From assembly GCA_023238725.1 (NCBI GenBank), contig CM041539.1, positions 24,082,104-24,146,103 of the forward strand: a stretch of DNA of 64,000 nucleotides. The letters run 5' to 3'. The translations under genes were made by a program, and so were the position numbers. Shown here in pieces: positions 1 to 10,892 of the stretch. This DNA is from Scortum barcoo (lineage: Eukaryota; Chordata; Actinopteri; Centrarchiformes; Terapontidae). The notes beneath the pieces are model-generated. The model was not told the DNA's origin. It worked only from the letters and a program-made list of their open reading frames with translations, and ran no database searches. Each line of letters opens with the position of its first letter. Position 1 is the stretch's first letter.

Positions 1-338
1 AAAGAAGCTAACTGGTCTCATCACCCCCTGGTCATCCTTCTGAAGCAAGACGGCACCTGCTCCAACCTGGCTGGCATCTACCTGGAGCATAAATGCTCGA
101 TCAAAACACGGAGCTGCTAAAACAGGAGAAGAGCACAACAAAGATTTTACATTATCAAAAGCATGTTGACACTCCAAAGACCAAAAGAATTTTTCCTTAG
201 CTTTAAGTAGCTCAGTCAAAGGAAAAACAACAGTGGAGAAGTTTCTACAGAAACTCCTATAATATCCAACTAAACCTAAAAACCTGTTGAAGTTCTTTTT
301 TTGTTGTAGGTTGTGGATACTGTGCAATGGCCATAACC
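1..338 (-). pseudogene. Gypsy RT thumb / RNase H start, cut by window edge
   Basis: This continues the minus-strand reverse transcriptase at 339-908 past its YLDD core. Read on the minus strand it gives the RT thumb/RNase H junction typical of Ty3/gypsy pol: a tract ending SPVLAAP.FDR.F.LQ, then the RNase H start VDAS..GAGAVLLQ, with the first catalytic Asp in VDAS. The reading frame is broken near the RT join. The rest of RNase H and the 3' LTR lie beyond the window. I am sure of the family but cannot say how decayed the rest is. Confidence 0.75.
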
Positions 339-908
339 TTATCCTGAACTAGAGCCACACGGCCTTGCCCCGACCACTCTGCCCAGATACGTCACAGTTG
401 CCCTAGCAAACTCGCACTTTGCGAGGTTGATAGTTAGTCGTGCCTCAGCTAAATGCTCAAACAGCGCACGGATACGTTGAAGATGTGAATGCCACGAGTC
501 ACTATAAATGACCAAGTCATCTAAATAGACTGAACAGCCCTCCAAACCCATCACAACACGATTCATTAGACGTTGAAAAGTTGCCGGAGCGTTTCTCAAA
601 CCAAACGGCATCACTGTATATGAATACAGACCAGATGGTGTAACAAATGCAGAGACTTCCTGGGCGCGCTTAGATAAAGGGACCTGCCAATATCCCTTAA
701 GCAGATCGAATTTACTCACAAACGTAGCAGACCCCACCCGATCTATACAGTCATCCATACGTGGCAAAGGAAAGGAATCTGATTTTGTCACGGCATTAAC
801 TTTTCTCATGTCTGTACAGAATCTTGCCGTTTTGTCTGGCTTCGGCACCAAAATGCAAGGGGAGGCCCAGCTAGATGATGATGGTACAGCAATGTTATTT
901 TCTAGCAT
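339..908 (-). pseudogene. Ty3/gypsy reverse transcriptase domain
   Basis: The domain copies element RNA into DNA. The 189-codon open stretch has the gypsy RT landmarks in order: SPCILVPKPD near residue 17, F.TD.R.VN, the fingers motif FSKFDLLKGYWQVPL (first catalytic Asp; here VSKFD), the palm motif MPFGLRNAPATFQRLMN, and the YLDD box with two catalytic Asp (VYLDDLVIYSD). It sits downstream of integrase on the same strand, not upstream as in ordinary gypsy elements. It is part of a longer polyprotein, so its Met is not a true start. Frameshifts on both sides make the copy inactive. Confidence 0.92.
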
Positions 909-925
909 GTACGCTACCTCAGAAT

Positions 926-1213
926 CTAACTGAGTTTTTCAGGCGACATGCGGTAAAACCGCTGTTTAATTGGCTGTGCATCTCCAACATCAATATCATG
1001 CACTATCCAATCAGTGCGTGAAGGAATATCACCAAACAAACAAGTATATTTACGCACCAAATCAGACAGTTCATTCCTTTTGGACTCTGATAAATGAGAC
1101 AACAACTGATCCAGCTTTGCAAGCGACTCAGAGTTCTTCAACCGACCAGTCAATAAGCTGTCGTCAGGCTCTGGCACGCCTTCTCCTTCATCCACAACAG
1201 CGAGTAGAATCAA
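926..1213 (-). pseudogene. Gypsy pol linker before RT
   Basis: A 95-codon stretch on the minus strand holds the conserved lead-in to gypsy RT: helical SK.NELSDLV.KY..LFGD followed by the IKQRFYRMSPEK strand motif that normally precedes the RT fingers. It joins the integrase C-terminal part (1210-1695) upstream to RT (339-908) downstream, which shows that integrase and RT belong to a single pol in the order IN then RT. Short frame breaks separate it from both neighbours. Confidence 0.8.
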
Positions 1214-1695
1214 CAGTCAAAAGCAGGGCACACGCTATTCCCACTGTCATGAGTAATCCCAGCATCTTTCTCACGCTTATAATATGGTTTCAAAAGGTTA
1301 ACATGACAGAGCTGTGTTGACTTTTTCCGTCCTGGTGTTTCTATTAGATAGTTTAGCTCCGAAATCTTTTCTGAGACAGTGTAAGGACCGGTGTACTTGG
1401 CCTGAAACGGTGAACTCACAATAGGCATAAGAGCCAGCACTTGATCCCCCGGACTAAACTCTTGTCGCTCAGTGTGACGATCATAGATCTTTTTCATCCT
1501 GTCCTGAGCTACCTGGAGGTTTTCCTTTGCCATACGACTTGCCAGAAATAATCGATGTCTAACGCCATTCACAAAGTTGACCAAGTTTTTAGGTGGCTCT
1601 GCATTCACACAGTTACCTTTCAGCAGTGCCAGGGGTCCCCGCACTGTATGTCCAAACACCAATTCGTTTGGAGCAAAGCCTGTGCTTTCTTGCAC
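1210..1695 (-). pseudogene. Gypsy integrase C-terminal part
   Basis: This minus-strand stretch carries the end of an integrase: ESTGFAPNELVFGH.VRGPL, then a basic region, then a chromatin/DNA-binding-like fold with F.PGDQVLALMP and F.AKYTGPYTV (the GPY/F module), ending in HVNLLKPYY. These are standard C-terminal marks of gypsy integrases. It overlaps the integrase core ORF in another frame, so a frameshift lies near position 1650-1695. Confidence 0.88.
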
Positions 1696-2191
1696 CGCCT
1701 CTTGCAGCCAACATCAGCCAAGGAAGACCCTCTTCCCAGTCTCTATCCAACTCAGTGCAATATGCACGCAGGAGAGACCTCACAGTCTGGTGGAACCTCT
1801 CTAAAGCTCCCTGGCTTTGTGCATGATAGGCCGATGACTGGTTATGTTTTACCCGCAACAGCTTTAACACTTGTCCAAACATGTGCGATGACAAATTAGA
1901 CCCCCGGTCGCTCTGAATTATTTTGGGGATGCCAAACACTGAAATAAATTGAGTTAATGCCTTTACCACTGCTTTTGTGGTTATTGATCTCAACGGAAAA
2001 GCAGCAGGAAACCTGGTGCTCTGGCACATAACTGTAAGGAGATACTTACAGCCTGATTTAGAGCATGGCAAAGGACCTACACAATCCACAATAAGATGCT
2101 CAAATGGCTCATTTAAAGCTGGAATCGGCTGCAGTGGAGCAGGCTTAATGGTTTGATTTGGCTTTCCAGCTAATTGGCACACATATGACAA
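1613..2191 (-). pseudogene. Gypsy integrase catalytic core
   Basis: This is the DDE integrase core that inserts element cDNA into the host genome. The three acidic residues are visible: Asp in LIVDCVGPLP, Asp in IQSDRGSNL, and Glu in GALERFHQT. The tract also has the usual YLLTVMCQSTRFPAAFPLR strand between the first two. The final ~30 codons run out of frame, and the correct frame continues in the 1210-1695 stretch. Its zinc-binding N-terminal module lies in the preceding ORF (2170-3039). Confidence 0.9.
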
Positions 2192-3039
2192 GTTTTAATG
2201 TAGGATGAAACATCCTTTTTCAATCGTGGCCAGAAAAAATGCCTCAGAATGTGCAAGTATGTCTTTCTCACACCGAAGTGTCCACTTTCATCATGTGCCA
2301 CTTTTAGAACGAATGGGCAAAACTTTGCTGGCACCACCAATTGGAAAATCACATCTCCAACAAAGTCATTAATCAAAGGAACCCATTTCCTAAACAACAA
2401 CCCCTTCTGCACAAAGTATCCAGAGGCTACACTGTCCACCTGAGTTGTAGGCACAACACAATCAAACATTTCCCTTAAAGAGGGATCATTCTGCTGCTCA
2501 AACAACAAGTCATCATGAGACACAGACAACGGAAAATCAGACAGAGGTGGCACCTCCAAAACCATATCACCACTCCTGTCAGCTACCTCCTCTAACCTAC
2601 CCCTTGCACGTGTAACCGCACAGACTGGGAAGACCTCCGGTAATACAGTGGAGCTCTCAGACACAGTGTCAACCGGACCAAGTGTAACCACAGGTGATGG
2701 ATAAGTGTTAGCCCAAACTCTGCCACCAGCCAACCCATTTCCCAAAATAAAGTGAACTCCATCAATAGGCAACGCTGGCCGCACCCCTACTGCTACTTCA
2801 CCCTGTAGCAGCTCACAGTGAAGAAACACTTTATGTAAGGGAACAGGCAAAATGGTTAACCCCATCCCACGACTCAGGATACGGTCACCGGTGTCAGTCT
2901 CTGCCGATAGAGGTAACACAGAGTCCACCATGTACGAGTCATGGGCCCCTGTGTCCCTCAAGATCTCAATTGGGACCTTCACTTTGCCTCCCACCATTGA
3001 AACGAACCCATCTCTGATAAAAGGCTCATATGCAACCAA
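2170..3039 (-). pseudogene. Gypsy protease plus integrase zinc-binding module
   Basis: This 289-codon open stretch starts the surviving coding part of the element. Near residue 30 is RDTGAHDSYM, the DTGA active-site motif of a retropepsin-type protease. Later, F.LGNGLAGG occupies the place of the usual LGNDLAGG, so one conserved Asp seems changed to Gly. The last ~45 residues form the integrase HHCC zinc module (H-x4-H, then CHMC). No gag precedes it: only about 630 bp separate it from the primer-binding site. The protease-integrase linkage, with RT following, is the copia-like order. Confidence 0.85.
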
Positions 3040-3671
3040 AATATTCGGCCCAACATCAGTAGTAACTACCAGGATCGCCCAACGAACCCAAAAGGGGAAC
3101 GCCGCTACAGCCTATCCGGGAAAACTCCTCACCAATCTGCAAACGCGCTACACACAGGAACTCCCCCTCTGTCACCTGGCAACCTGTTACCAGCCAACAA
3201 TAACTGTCCAAAAGACTAAACCTCTTCCTTGCCAACATCACCATAAACCAATACTCAAAAGCAAAACCTATAAACACTTATAAACCACCACATAAGCAAA
3301 ATAAAACAAAAAACATACTTTGCCAAACAAGCCAAAATGTGCTGTGTCCTTGCACCTGCAGTCACAAATAACCCAACCAAGTAGATTGTTTACTGCCACT
3401 AGAAAACAGCCGACAGCAACTCCAAACCAACTTTAATGTGTGCCCAACCGCAACCAGCACCATGCATCCAAATCACAAAACCTGGAACAAAGGAAACCAC
3501 ATACAACCAAACAACTCTATCCGAGTAAGTTCAAATTTATAATTCCCTTTCAATCGCACTACAACATACCAAATAATGCCACTAGTTCACATGGCTACCA
3601 GCTACAAAACATGGGTCAAACAGATCTACCAATATTTTAACTAGATGACACAACACAACTGGAACCCAAAT
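3040..3671 (-). other. Gypsy leader / residual gag region
   Basis: The stretch between the primer-binding site and the protease ORF has no protein resembling gag: no zinc knuckle and no capsid-like helix run. A full gag needs roughly 1 kb or more, so an internal deletion is likely. The bases are rich in A and C on the plus strand. I see nothing else here. Confidence 0.5.
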
Positions 3672-3684
3672 GGACGAGCCCCCA
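3672..3684 (-). other. Primer-binding site complementary to tRNA-Pro
   Basis: On the minus strand the bases read TGGGGGCTCGTCC, which is the complement of the 3' end of tRNA-Pro as used by murine-leukaemia-type retroviruses and many gypsy elements. It lies two bases inside the LTR edge, exactly where a minus-strand primer site should be. This fixes the orientation of the element and the LTR boundary. Confidence 0.82.
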
Positions 3685-3686
3685 TT

Positions 3687-4106
3687 TGTCACGACCCGGC
3701 TCCTAGGCCGTGACAAAAACCGGAGAAAACACAGGCTTAACTTAAAATAAAAATATTTATTGTAACCAAAACAACTAAACTGAAGAGAAAAACCACAAGT
3801 ATGAGGATGTGTTTGTCAGTAAATCAGTAACGTCCATGTGGATGTGTGTAGGTAAGTTCATGTGCAGTGTTGTGGAGTGGAAAGTAAAACTAGAACCAAA
3901 AATGAGACAAACAATGCTACGCTGGCGCTGGCTGAGGAAGAGAGACCGAGCCACAAGAAACAGCAGCTTATATATCCTGTGGGGGATTGGACCCAGCTGC
4001 TCCCAATCTGGATTGGTGCAAACCTGCAATCACCTGTCACTGCACCTCAGAAAGAACAGACGATTGGTTACACCCCACACAGGTACCCTAAGCAGGGGCC
4101 GTCACA
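3687..4106 (-). repeat. 5' LTR of the gypsy element
   Basis: A 420-bp LTR is bounded by TG...CA (minus strand TGTGACGG ... CGTGACA). It holds a TATA-like TATATAA on the minus strand (plus 3968-3974) and a poly(A) signal AATAAA on the minus strand (plus 3756-3761), in the correct U3-R-U5 order. The primer-binding site abuts its inner edge. The partner 3' LTR is off the window, so LTR identity and age cannot be judged. Confidence 0.8.
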
Positions 4107-5643
4107 TGTCAACACTCTGTCTTTCACACCGATATGCCGAATGCACCACTGTTGTATTTATACACACAAGGTAAACAGATCTTATACATGACATTTAGTC
4201 CACAAAGCTACACCTAAACCTGTCTGTTATCTGGATTGTTCCTGCCTTTCTAAGCCTGCTATCACTGATGTGTGTGTGTTAATGACAAGCAAAATGGAAA
4301 GACCTTTAAGTAAAAGTGCTATAAAATGCAATATAACAAAAGTTAGATCCTACTGTAAGGCTGTATATAGGCACAACAGTACTTTGAACATGTTTTATAT
4401 GTACTATGTCTCACTCACTCACTCACTCACTCATTTCACTCTGAGCTACAAATGTCACCCTCATTATGACATTAGATTAATTTTGTTGTTGTTGGACTTG
4501 GTATGTGAAACTTGGTTAGGCTTGAGCAGAGGAGAACAAGACCTTATTTAAAATGCTATGCATCAATGTACATTTTATATGGATATGATTATATGAAAAC
4601 ACAGATCAACCACAAAAGGTTATGCATTAAAAGTTTGACCTCTGACATATTCCAGAATGGAGGGAGATATTGACTGCAGCACATTTCATGCTTATTATAT
4701 TTGTGTGCAACTGATAAAATCTATGGTACAGACCCCTGCCCCTACAGGCACGCAAAGTATTAAAAAAAAGACAGTATGACAGTACAGTTTAAAATCCTAT
4801 AGCCCCATTGGCAGCTTTTATGTTCATTACACAAATACAAATATGCTGGGCAATCCTTTAGTAATCCTTTTTTTTTTCTTTTCTTTTTGTTGTTGTGGTC
4901 ATTAAAATTAAAATGGGCACTTCCTCCTGACAGTGCTCAGTTAATTGATGGTGATAAAATAGTTACTATATGGACTTAGCCTGATGAAAAAGTCAAGGGT
5001 TCAAAACTATCCAGTCATCAGTTTTTGAGTCACCCTTTGATGGATCAAAGTATTGGGCAGAGGGAACATTCTGACCTGTCTTTGTATGCGGAGTAGTGTC
5101 TGTGTGAAACAGCTCTGGTGGGAGGCAAGTGCAGAGCTCAGGGCGAGGACAGGCTGGAAATCCCAGATGGGGAGCATTCAGGCAGCACAGGCCGGATTAT
5201 AACTCTGAACATCAAATTGTCTTATGTAACACATTGTAGTGCAGACCACAGCCACCAGCAGCTGTTACGCAATCCACTGTTGACCTGGCAAGGAAGAGAC
5301 ATGCCTGCACATGTGCACACAGACACACACACACAAACACGGAAGCACATGCAAATATGTATGCACAAATATTTAAACGGACATACACACATACACGTAA
5401 GCGCTTAAAAGGGCTATACAAAGGGTATTCAATCTTTTACACATAAGACCACTAATACTTTTATTTAGGATTTAATTTAAGAACTGCTGTCTCAAAACTT
5501 GTATGAAAGGGGTCTTTAAAGTTACATAAGATTTCAGTCCTGGTTGATTTTGCAACATCTTTGGTGGTAGTAAGCAGCAGCAGGGTTTTACCCTGTACTT
5601 ACTTGTGGGATCAAACACTGTCTCACTAATCAAAAATAACACA

Positions 5644-5646
<3 letters not shown>
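4107..5646. other. No gene seen; small tandem repeats
   Basis: No coding signal or recognisable element is visible. There is a short CACT repeat near 4410-4432, a T-rich run at 4867-4890, and A/C-rich microsatellite-like sequence near 5320-5400. Open frames here are short and have no protein-like composition. Confidence 0.5.

Positions 5647-5699
<53 letters not shown>
5647..5699. repeat. (TA)n microsatellite
   Basis: About 26 uninterrupted TA units. The frame through it would encode only Tyr-Ile repeats and is not a gene. Confidence 0.95.
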
Positions 5700-5701
<2 letters not shown>

Positions 5702-6371
5702 TCCACCCATCAGCACAAGGCAGAAAAGTGATTCCTCTGTTTAATGGCAACTATATGACACAGGCACACAGGCATAGGTCATTGGCGCTCATCTGTCAGC
5801 CTGAACATGGCTGTTAGACTATTTAGAATTCTCCATCTCAACTTGACAATTCAATCATCATCTGCATAAGGCGTATATGTGGTATATAGTAGTATTGCAG
5901 TTTCTGTATAGTAAGTGGGGTTCTTATCTGTTGTCAAAATAAGGTTAATACATTTCCACAATGCAAAGGTTTTACACAAATCATTCTCAATTTATAAGAA
6001 GCTCCAGTTCATCTAGCTTGGCTCTGTTTCATTCATTGCTGACCAGATGTTTAGCCATTAAAAACTACTTAATACTTTTAAATACACTGAAAATGTGACT
6101 GACACTAGGTGTTTGTATACAGTATATTGGTTTGTGAGCAGTGAGGACAGTTTTGCTATGCAGTGAGTTTCAGTCTAATATCTTTACAGCCTACAATGAA
6201 GCACATCTGAACTGTCATTGACTCTACAATCTCATCAACATGCCACTGATGTACCCGCACTTTGGCTTCTTTACAATCAGATGACTCTAATGAGTCAGCT
6301 CCACAGTCTACGTAACTGCATGAGGGGATGGCATTTATAAGGGGACATCTGAAATCTGCTAAACTATAACC

Positions 6372-7340
6372 ATGGCGGCGCGTGTACACACAGCAGCGGC
6401 TTGGTGCTCCCGGCTTTTCTTTTTTTGTTTGTGTTTGTTTGTGTTTTTAGTGATCTTTCGGTCGCTGGACTGTTGGAGATTGGGGAGAGTGCGTACCTGC
6501 GAGCGTTTCCTGGGCTGGATTTTGGAGATTCAGCGGACTGCCGAGGCTTTCACGATCCCCCACTCTGTTGCCAAGGAGACAGAGGAGGCATCATAAACAA
6601 ACAAAAGCAAGGGCAGGAGGGGCGGCCTGCGTGCTAGGCTACAAGCTAACCCATGCAGACCAGCTCTTCCCAGTCTCTTCCTCCGCCCGCTCACTCGTCA
6701 ACAAAATGGACGAGATAAGGCTAAGGATCTTCTCTGCAAAGATCAGACAGCTGTGTGGCATCGATCGTTACCGAGACCTGGCTGGATAACAACATCCCAG
6801 ATGCATGCGGCAGTGGAGCTAGCGGGGCGCTCTCTTCTCCGGGCGGACAGGACTGCAGCCTCAGAGAAACACAGAGGTGGAGGTTTAGCTCTGTACATTC
6901 ATAACGCCTGGTGTACAGCCACGAACATCATCGGAACATACTGTTCTCCTGATCTGGAATATCTGGCAGTGAAATGCAGACCATTTAAGACGGATAGAGA
7001 GCTCTGTTCTATCCTGATTGTAGCCATCTACATACCACCACGAGCTAATGCTAAATTAGCACTGGAGGAGCTGTACTGCATGATCAGTCTGCAGATGAAC
7101 AACAATCCAGAGGCAGCTGTGATCGAGGCCGGAGACTTTAACCATGTCGAGTTAAAGGCAGTTTTCCCAAAGTTTTCCATTGCTGCTACAACTTTAAATC
7201 TTTAGATATTTATGTACATATTACATATTTTTACATATATTTATGTTTAAAGCTGGTTTAAAGCTGGTAAAGCTGTTTAAAGTCACCAATCTTAATTTCG
7301 TTATGTGAAAACATGATTACAATAAAGATTCTTACTTATA
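6372..7340 (+). mobile_element. Internally deleted LINE (CR1/L2-like), 5' end plus 3' tail
   Basis: The copy begins at ATGGCGGCGCG, a 5' end seen in teleost non-LTR elements, with a T-rich promoter-like leader. The apurinic endonuclease domain follows in more than one frame: IVTETWLDNN near 6765, then GGGLALYIHN, EYLAVKCRPF, IYIPPRAN and finally AGDFNH near 7130-7146 (150 codons open at 6753-7205). Immediately after LK.VFPKF the sequence jumps to a short AT-rich 3' end with AATAAAGATTCTTA. All of the RT is missing. LINE copies are usually 5'-truncated, so a copy with an intact 5' end and a lost middle is unusual. The clade call is tentative. Confidence 0.72.
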
Positions 7341-7984
7341 AAAGGTGGTAAAATGATTCCTGACATGTCATCTCACATGTGGAGTGCATCTTGCCACTGC
7401 TCTCATGTATCAGTGCCTCTTTAGTGCCTGTCCTGCTTTCTGCTCACAGTTTCTACCTGAAGCTAACATTTTTTAATTACTAATTTTAATTACTGAGATT
7501 GTCCTCAGCAGTAAAAAACATTATTGTTTCCAGAAAAACCATATGAATAATGTGTATTACTACAGGAGAAAAGGTAGAAATGTTTGAGCATTGTGCACAG
7601 TGAAATCCATTTATGGCTGGCATTGCCATCTGAAGCAGCTGTCTTCTGTCCTGCAATATTCAACATTGGTCTCTTTTGATAACAATATTTTCATAACCTT
7701 CGTCATGACCTTAAGGAGAAGATGGAACCAAGGATAGCTGCCATGTCTCAAGAGCTTCTTTGCTTTTTATTTCTTTTCTTTTGTTATTTATTAGATTATC
7801 ATTTATGTTTTCACAACATGTGCACTGCCCAAACAAGCCCAACTTTTTGCACTTTCATACTTTGCCCATCAGAGAAGTCATTGGCAATAAAAATCTTGAA
7901 TCACACTCATACACCATGATCAATGAACAACTGGGAATATCCATGGCTGGGATTACCTTTTGCTATGTATGCAAAGCAAAGGCA
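7341..7984. other. No feature seen
   Basis: Ordinary AT-rich sequence between a LINE and a SINE. The short open frames here show no domain or coding bias that I can recognise. Confidence 0.45.
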
Positions 7985-7989
7985 ATAAA

Positions 7990-8302
7990 GGAAAAGAAGA
8001 ATCCTTTATTTATCCCACATGGGGAAATTAACATTTTTCACTCTGTTTTTTTTGTTAACTTTAACACACATTTTTACATATACATAGGGAATACACACAC
8101 ATGCAAGCTGGCAGGAGAGATGCCAGAGTGAGGAGGCTGCCTTGCTCAAGGGCACCTCGGCAGTGCTCAGGAGGTAAACTGGCACCTCTCCAGCTACCAG
8201 TCCACCTCCACCTCCATGTAGACTGGTCTGTGGGGACTTGAACCAACCAGTGACCCTCTGGTTCCCAAGCCAAGTCCCCACAGACTGAGCTACTTGCCAT
8301 TT
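7990..8302 (-). mobile_element. tRNA-derived SINE with LINE-type 3' tail
   Basis: Read on the minus strand, the head carries Pol III promoter boxes: an A box TAGCTCAGTCTGTGG (plus 8278-8292) and a perfect B box GGTTCAAGTCC (plus 8234-8244). A body follows, and it ends in AATTTCCCC.TGTGGGATAAATAAAGG, then a CTT-rich end. The tail matches the 3' ends of LINE fragments elsewhere in this window, so the SINE probably borrows LINE machinery. A second copy of the same family lies at 34577-34770. This is not a functional tRNA gene. Confidence 0.82.
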
Positions 8303-9107
8303 GGAGAATCACAGTCAAATGTTCCTGTATAGGTCTGTTTGACAGGTTTTCAGCACTTAATGTATTTTGAATTCATTCCACTTTTCATCCTCCCATATTT
8401 TTCAGTGTTGTTCTGCTGTTTACTGACTGTACATGTAGGTTGGTCCTCAGTGCTGGTTTGCATGTGGTGAGTGTGGTTTCCAGTCCATTTTAGGTTAGCT
8501 CACAAAATGGAATATTCCACCAATGCCAATCTAAATCAACAGCTTGCTCAACAAGTAAGTGAAAAGATATGTGTACTAACTAATAAACACATATTTACCA
8601 CAGGGTGTCACGGCTGAATCCAAATGCAAAACGCAAGCTTAATGTACCATCTCTGCAAACTGTTGATAGCAAAAGTTACATCAGCTGCATCCTGGCAGTG
8701 GTTCAGCATGCTTCGAATTTGCCTTCCCATGATATTTACCTGTTTGTAGTTCAACAGCAGTACAACTCATTCTCAACACAAAGTATTATCACAGCATCTA
8801 CAGTATGCTACCAGTTGTTGTCTGACTGTCAGCTGATGAGGTTTCATCTTCATATCTGTGTTTGTATGTATTACCAGCACTGCATGCTTCCAGTAGTATT
8901 TTGGATTATTTTGTCTGATTAGACAAATGCCACATTCAGGTGATTTAGGAAAAATCTCCACGTTAACAACTGGCAAACATTAACATCATCAGACATGTTT
9001 GAGTTGGTCACGTGAGAGTTAAAGGTGACCTGTATGAGGGTTTCAGTTTCCAAGGTACAATTACAACATGGATTTTTAACATGTTAACATTAACATGTCA
9101 GTCACTG
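8303..9107. other. No gene seen
   Basis: AT-rich sequence with no recognisable protein or repeat. GTCACGTGAG at 9007-9016 matches nine of ten bases of the CLEAR consensus used by TFEB-type factors. It lies about 7 kb beyond the end of the rragd coding region, so its meaning is unclear. Confidence 0.4.
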
Positions 9108-9446
9108 CAAAGTCCATCCATCCATTTTCTATACCTGCTTATCCTGACACACAGGGTCACAGGGGGTGCTGGAGCCTATCTCAGCTGTCATTGGGCGAGA
9201 GGCGAGGTGGGGTACACCCTGGACTGGATGACGCCAGTCAGTCACAGGGCTGACATAGAAAGACAGACAAACCACTCACACACTCACATTCACACCTAGG
9301 GGACAATTTAGAGTTACCAATTAACCTGCATGTCTTTGGATGTACAGGTAGGCACAGGGAGAACATGCCACAAACTCCACACAGAAGGACCCAGAACCCT
9401 CTTGCTGTGAAGCGAGTATTGACAGTGCTAACCACTACACCACTGT
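9108..9446 (+). repeat. Widely dispersed teleost repeat
   Basis: Starts with the CATCCATCCATTTTCTATACC motif and runs through GGTGCTGGAGCCTATC, GGGTACACCCTGGACTGG, TTCACACCTAGGGGACAATTTAGAG and GGGAGAACATGCC to CTAACCACTACACCACTGTGCCGCC. I know this consensus as one of the commonest interspersed repeats of fish genomes. I cannot place it in a transposon class from this copy. No coding capacity. Confidence 0.8.
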
Positions 9447-10240
9447 GCCGCCCTCACTGCAACGTTTGACAAGCATTATCAGCCATTGTTTGCTGTCTAC
9501 CAGGCACCAGAGTCTCCAACATAGAGGGTAATCTGAGGGTGGTGGCATAATGTAGGGAGAAGCAGGGGACACAGACACACCAGGCACCAACACTAGCTTT
9601 AGCAATATTGCTGTCCATGTTGGCACCAATAACATACAGATGAAGCAGAACCTAGTGAAGATGGAGTTTGCCAGGCAGATGAGTCAGCATTGATTTATTG
9701 TCTCTGGTCCCTTTCCTGTGAGGGGCAATAATAAGATGTATGGTAGGCTTATCTCACTGAACTGCTAATTAGCTCATTACAGTAGGGAGCAGGCATTTAG
9801 TTTTGTGGTTTCGTACTGGTCTTTTTTCTGTGGCTGCCCCAACCTGCTGAGGGCAGCAGGTCTTCATCCTACTGGAATAGGCCCTGCTATTTCATCTAGG
9901 ACTCAGCAGGTCACAGATGATTAGAGAGCTAGAGAGTGCTAGGTTTACAGTTAGTACGGATTTGGAATCCATTAGCTAAGTAAATATGTCTTTCAAGGGA
10001 AATATTCATAGTGCACACTATCAGAGTGAGCTTATCAGCCCAGTTTACAACACTGAGGCAGAACTATCATCTTCACCACTTTGAAACATCCCAGTAAACA
10101 TTTTGTCCCAATCAAGACATTATTTATTATAGCCCTACTGGTGTGTCTCATGTTTAAAACTACAGCACACAAGAGCAGCAAACTTGGTTTTACAAATCTC
10201 AGGTCACTGTCTTCCAAAGCTTTACTGAAATAATTTCAGT
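9447..10240. other. No feature seen
   Basis: No gene, repeat family or strong motif recognised. Short minus-strand open frames here look random. Confidence 0.45.
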
Positions 10241-10242
10241 CA

Positions 10243-10802
10243 CTGCCAGATTGTTCTTTGTCATCTCATGCAAGACTTTCCAGTGTTTATTCTCAACCTG
10301 ACCGACCCTGCCTGCCTTGGACCATCCTGCCCTCTGCCCCAGTAATCACCTCACCCTTCTGTCTTCGACCACGAGTTCTGTGCCTGTTCCCCGCAGATTC
10401 TGTTTGCTCATGGCTCCCCGGCTCCTGGCTGCCCTGACTCACTGGTCTGACTTTCTGGATCACCACTCAGCCTTGCCTGGCTTCCAGTCTGCACTCTCCT
10501 GGCTGATGGATCACACCCTGTGCTCGTCTGGTTTCGGAACCACAAACTCACCCGCATAGTCCTCAGCCTCCAACCACTGTTCGCCCTGAGCTAAGCCCGA
10601 ATCCAACATCTTCCTCCCGGTCCTCATGAGTGGGCTCGGCTGGATCAGCCGGTCCATTTGGGCCTCCACTGAATTCTCAGACTCTGATTCAGACTGATAA
10701 CCTGCACTGCTTTTGTCTGTTTGCATCTGACAATAAAAGCTGAACAAAACTGTTACTGTGGCCAGTGTGTTGCATTGGGGTCCTGAAGCTAGCCCGTTAC
10801 AA
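10243..10802 (+). repeat. LTR fragment, R/U5-like part
   Basis: A C/T-rich body (DNA of the type CTGCCTGCC...CTGCC) leads to GACAATAAAAGCTG, a poly(A) signal, and then a short end TTGCATTGGGGTCCTGAAG...CGTTACA. That arrangement is typical of the R-U5 end of teleost gypsy-type LTRs. The start contains GCCAGATTGTTC, also found in the neighbouring solo LTR on the other strand, which suggests a related family. I see no TG start or target duplication, so it is probably 5'-truncated. Confidence 0.5.
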
Positions 10803-10892
10803 TTAAACCTGATGTCCCATCCTGTGCTCTCTACTCTCAGAATACAAGACTCCTGTTTGCCCACAGAGTTTAAGTCAGCTGGCAGCAGGGTC

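Noticed and set aside
5605..5817. 70-codon frame containing Tyr-Ile repeats
   Set aside because: It is a translation of the TA microsatellite. The same holds for the frames through 37860-38180 and 58778-59012.
8230..8302. Possible tRNA gene with A and B boxes
   Set aside because: No cloverleaf pairing is preserved, and it is continuous with a SINE body and LINE-type tail.
9007..9016. GTCACGTGAG, near-perfect CLEAR word (and GTCACGTGAA at 58599)
   Set aside because: Both are many kilobases from the rragd start; such words are expected by chance at this scale.
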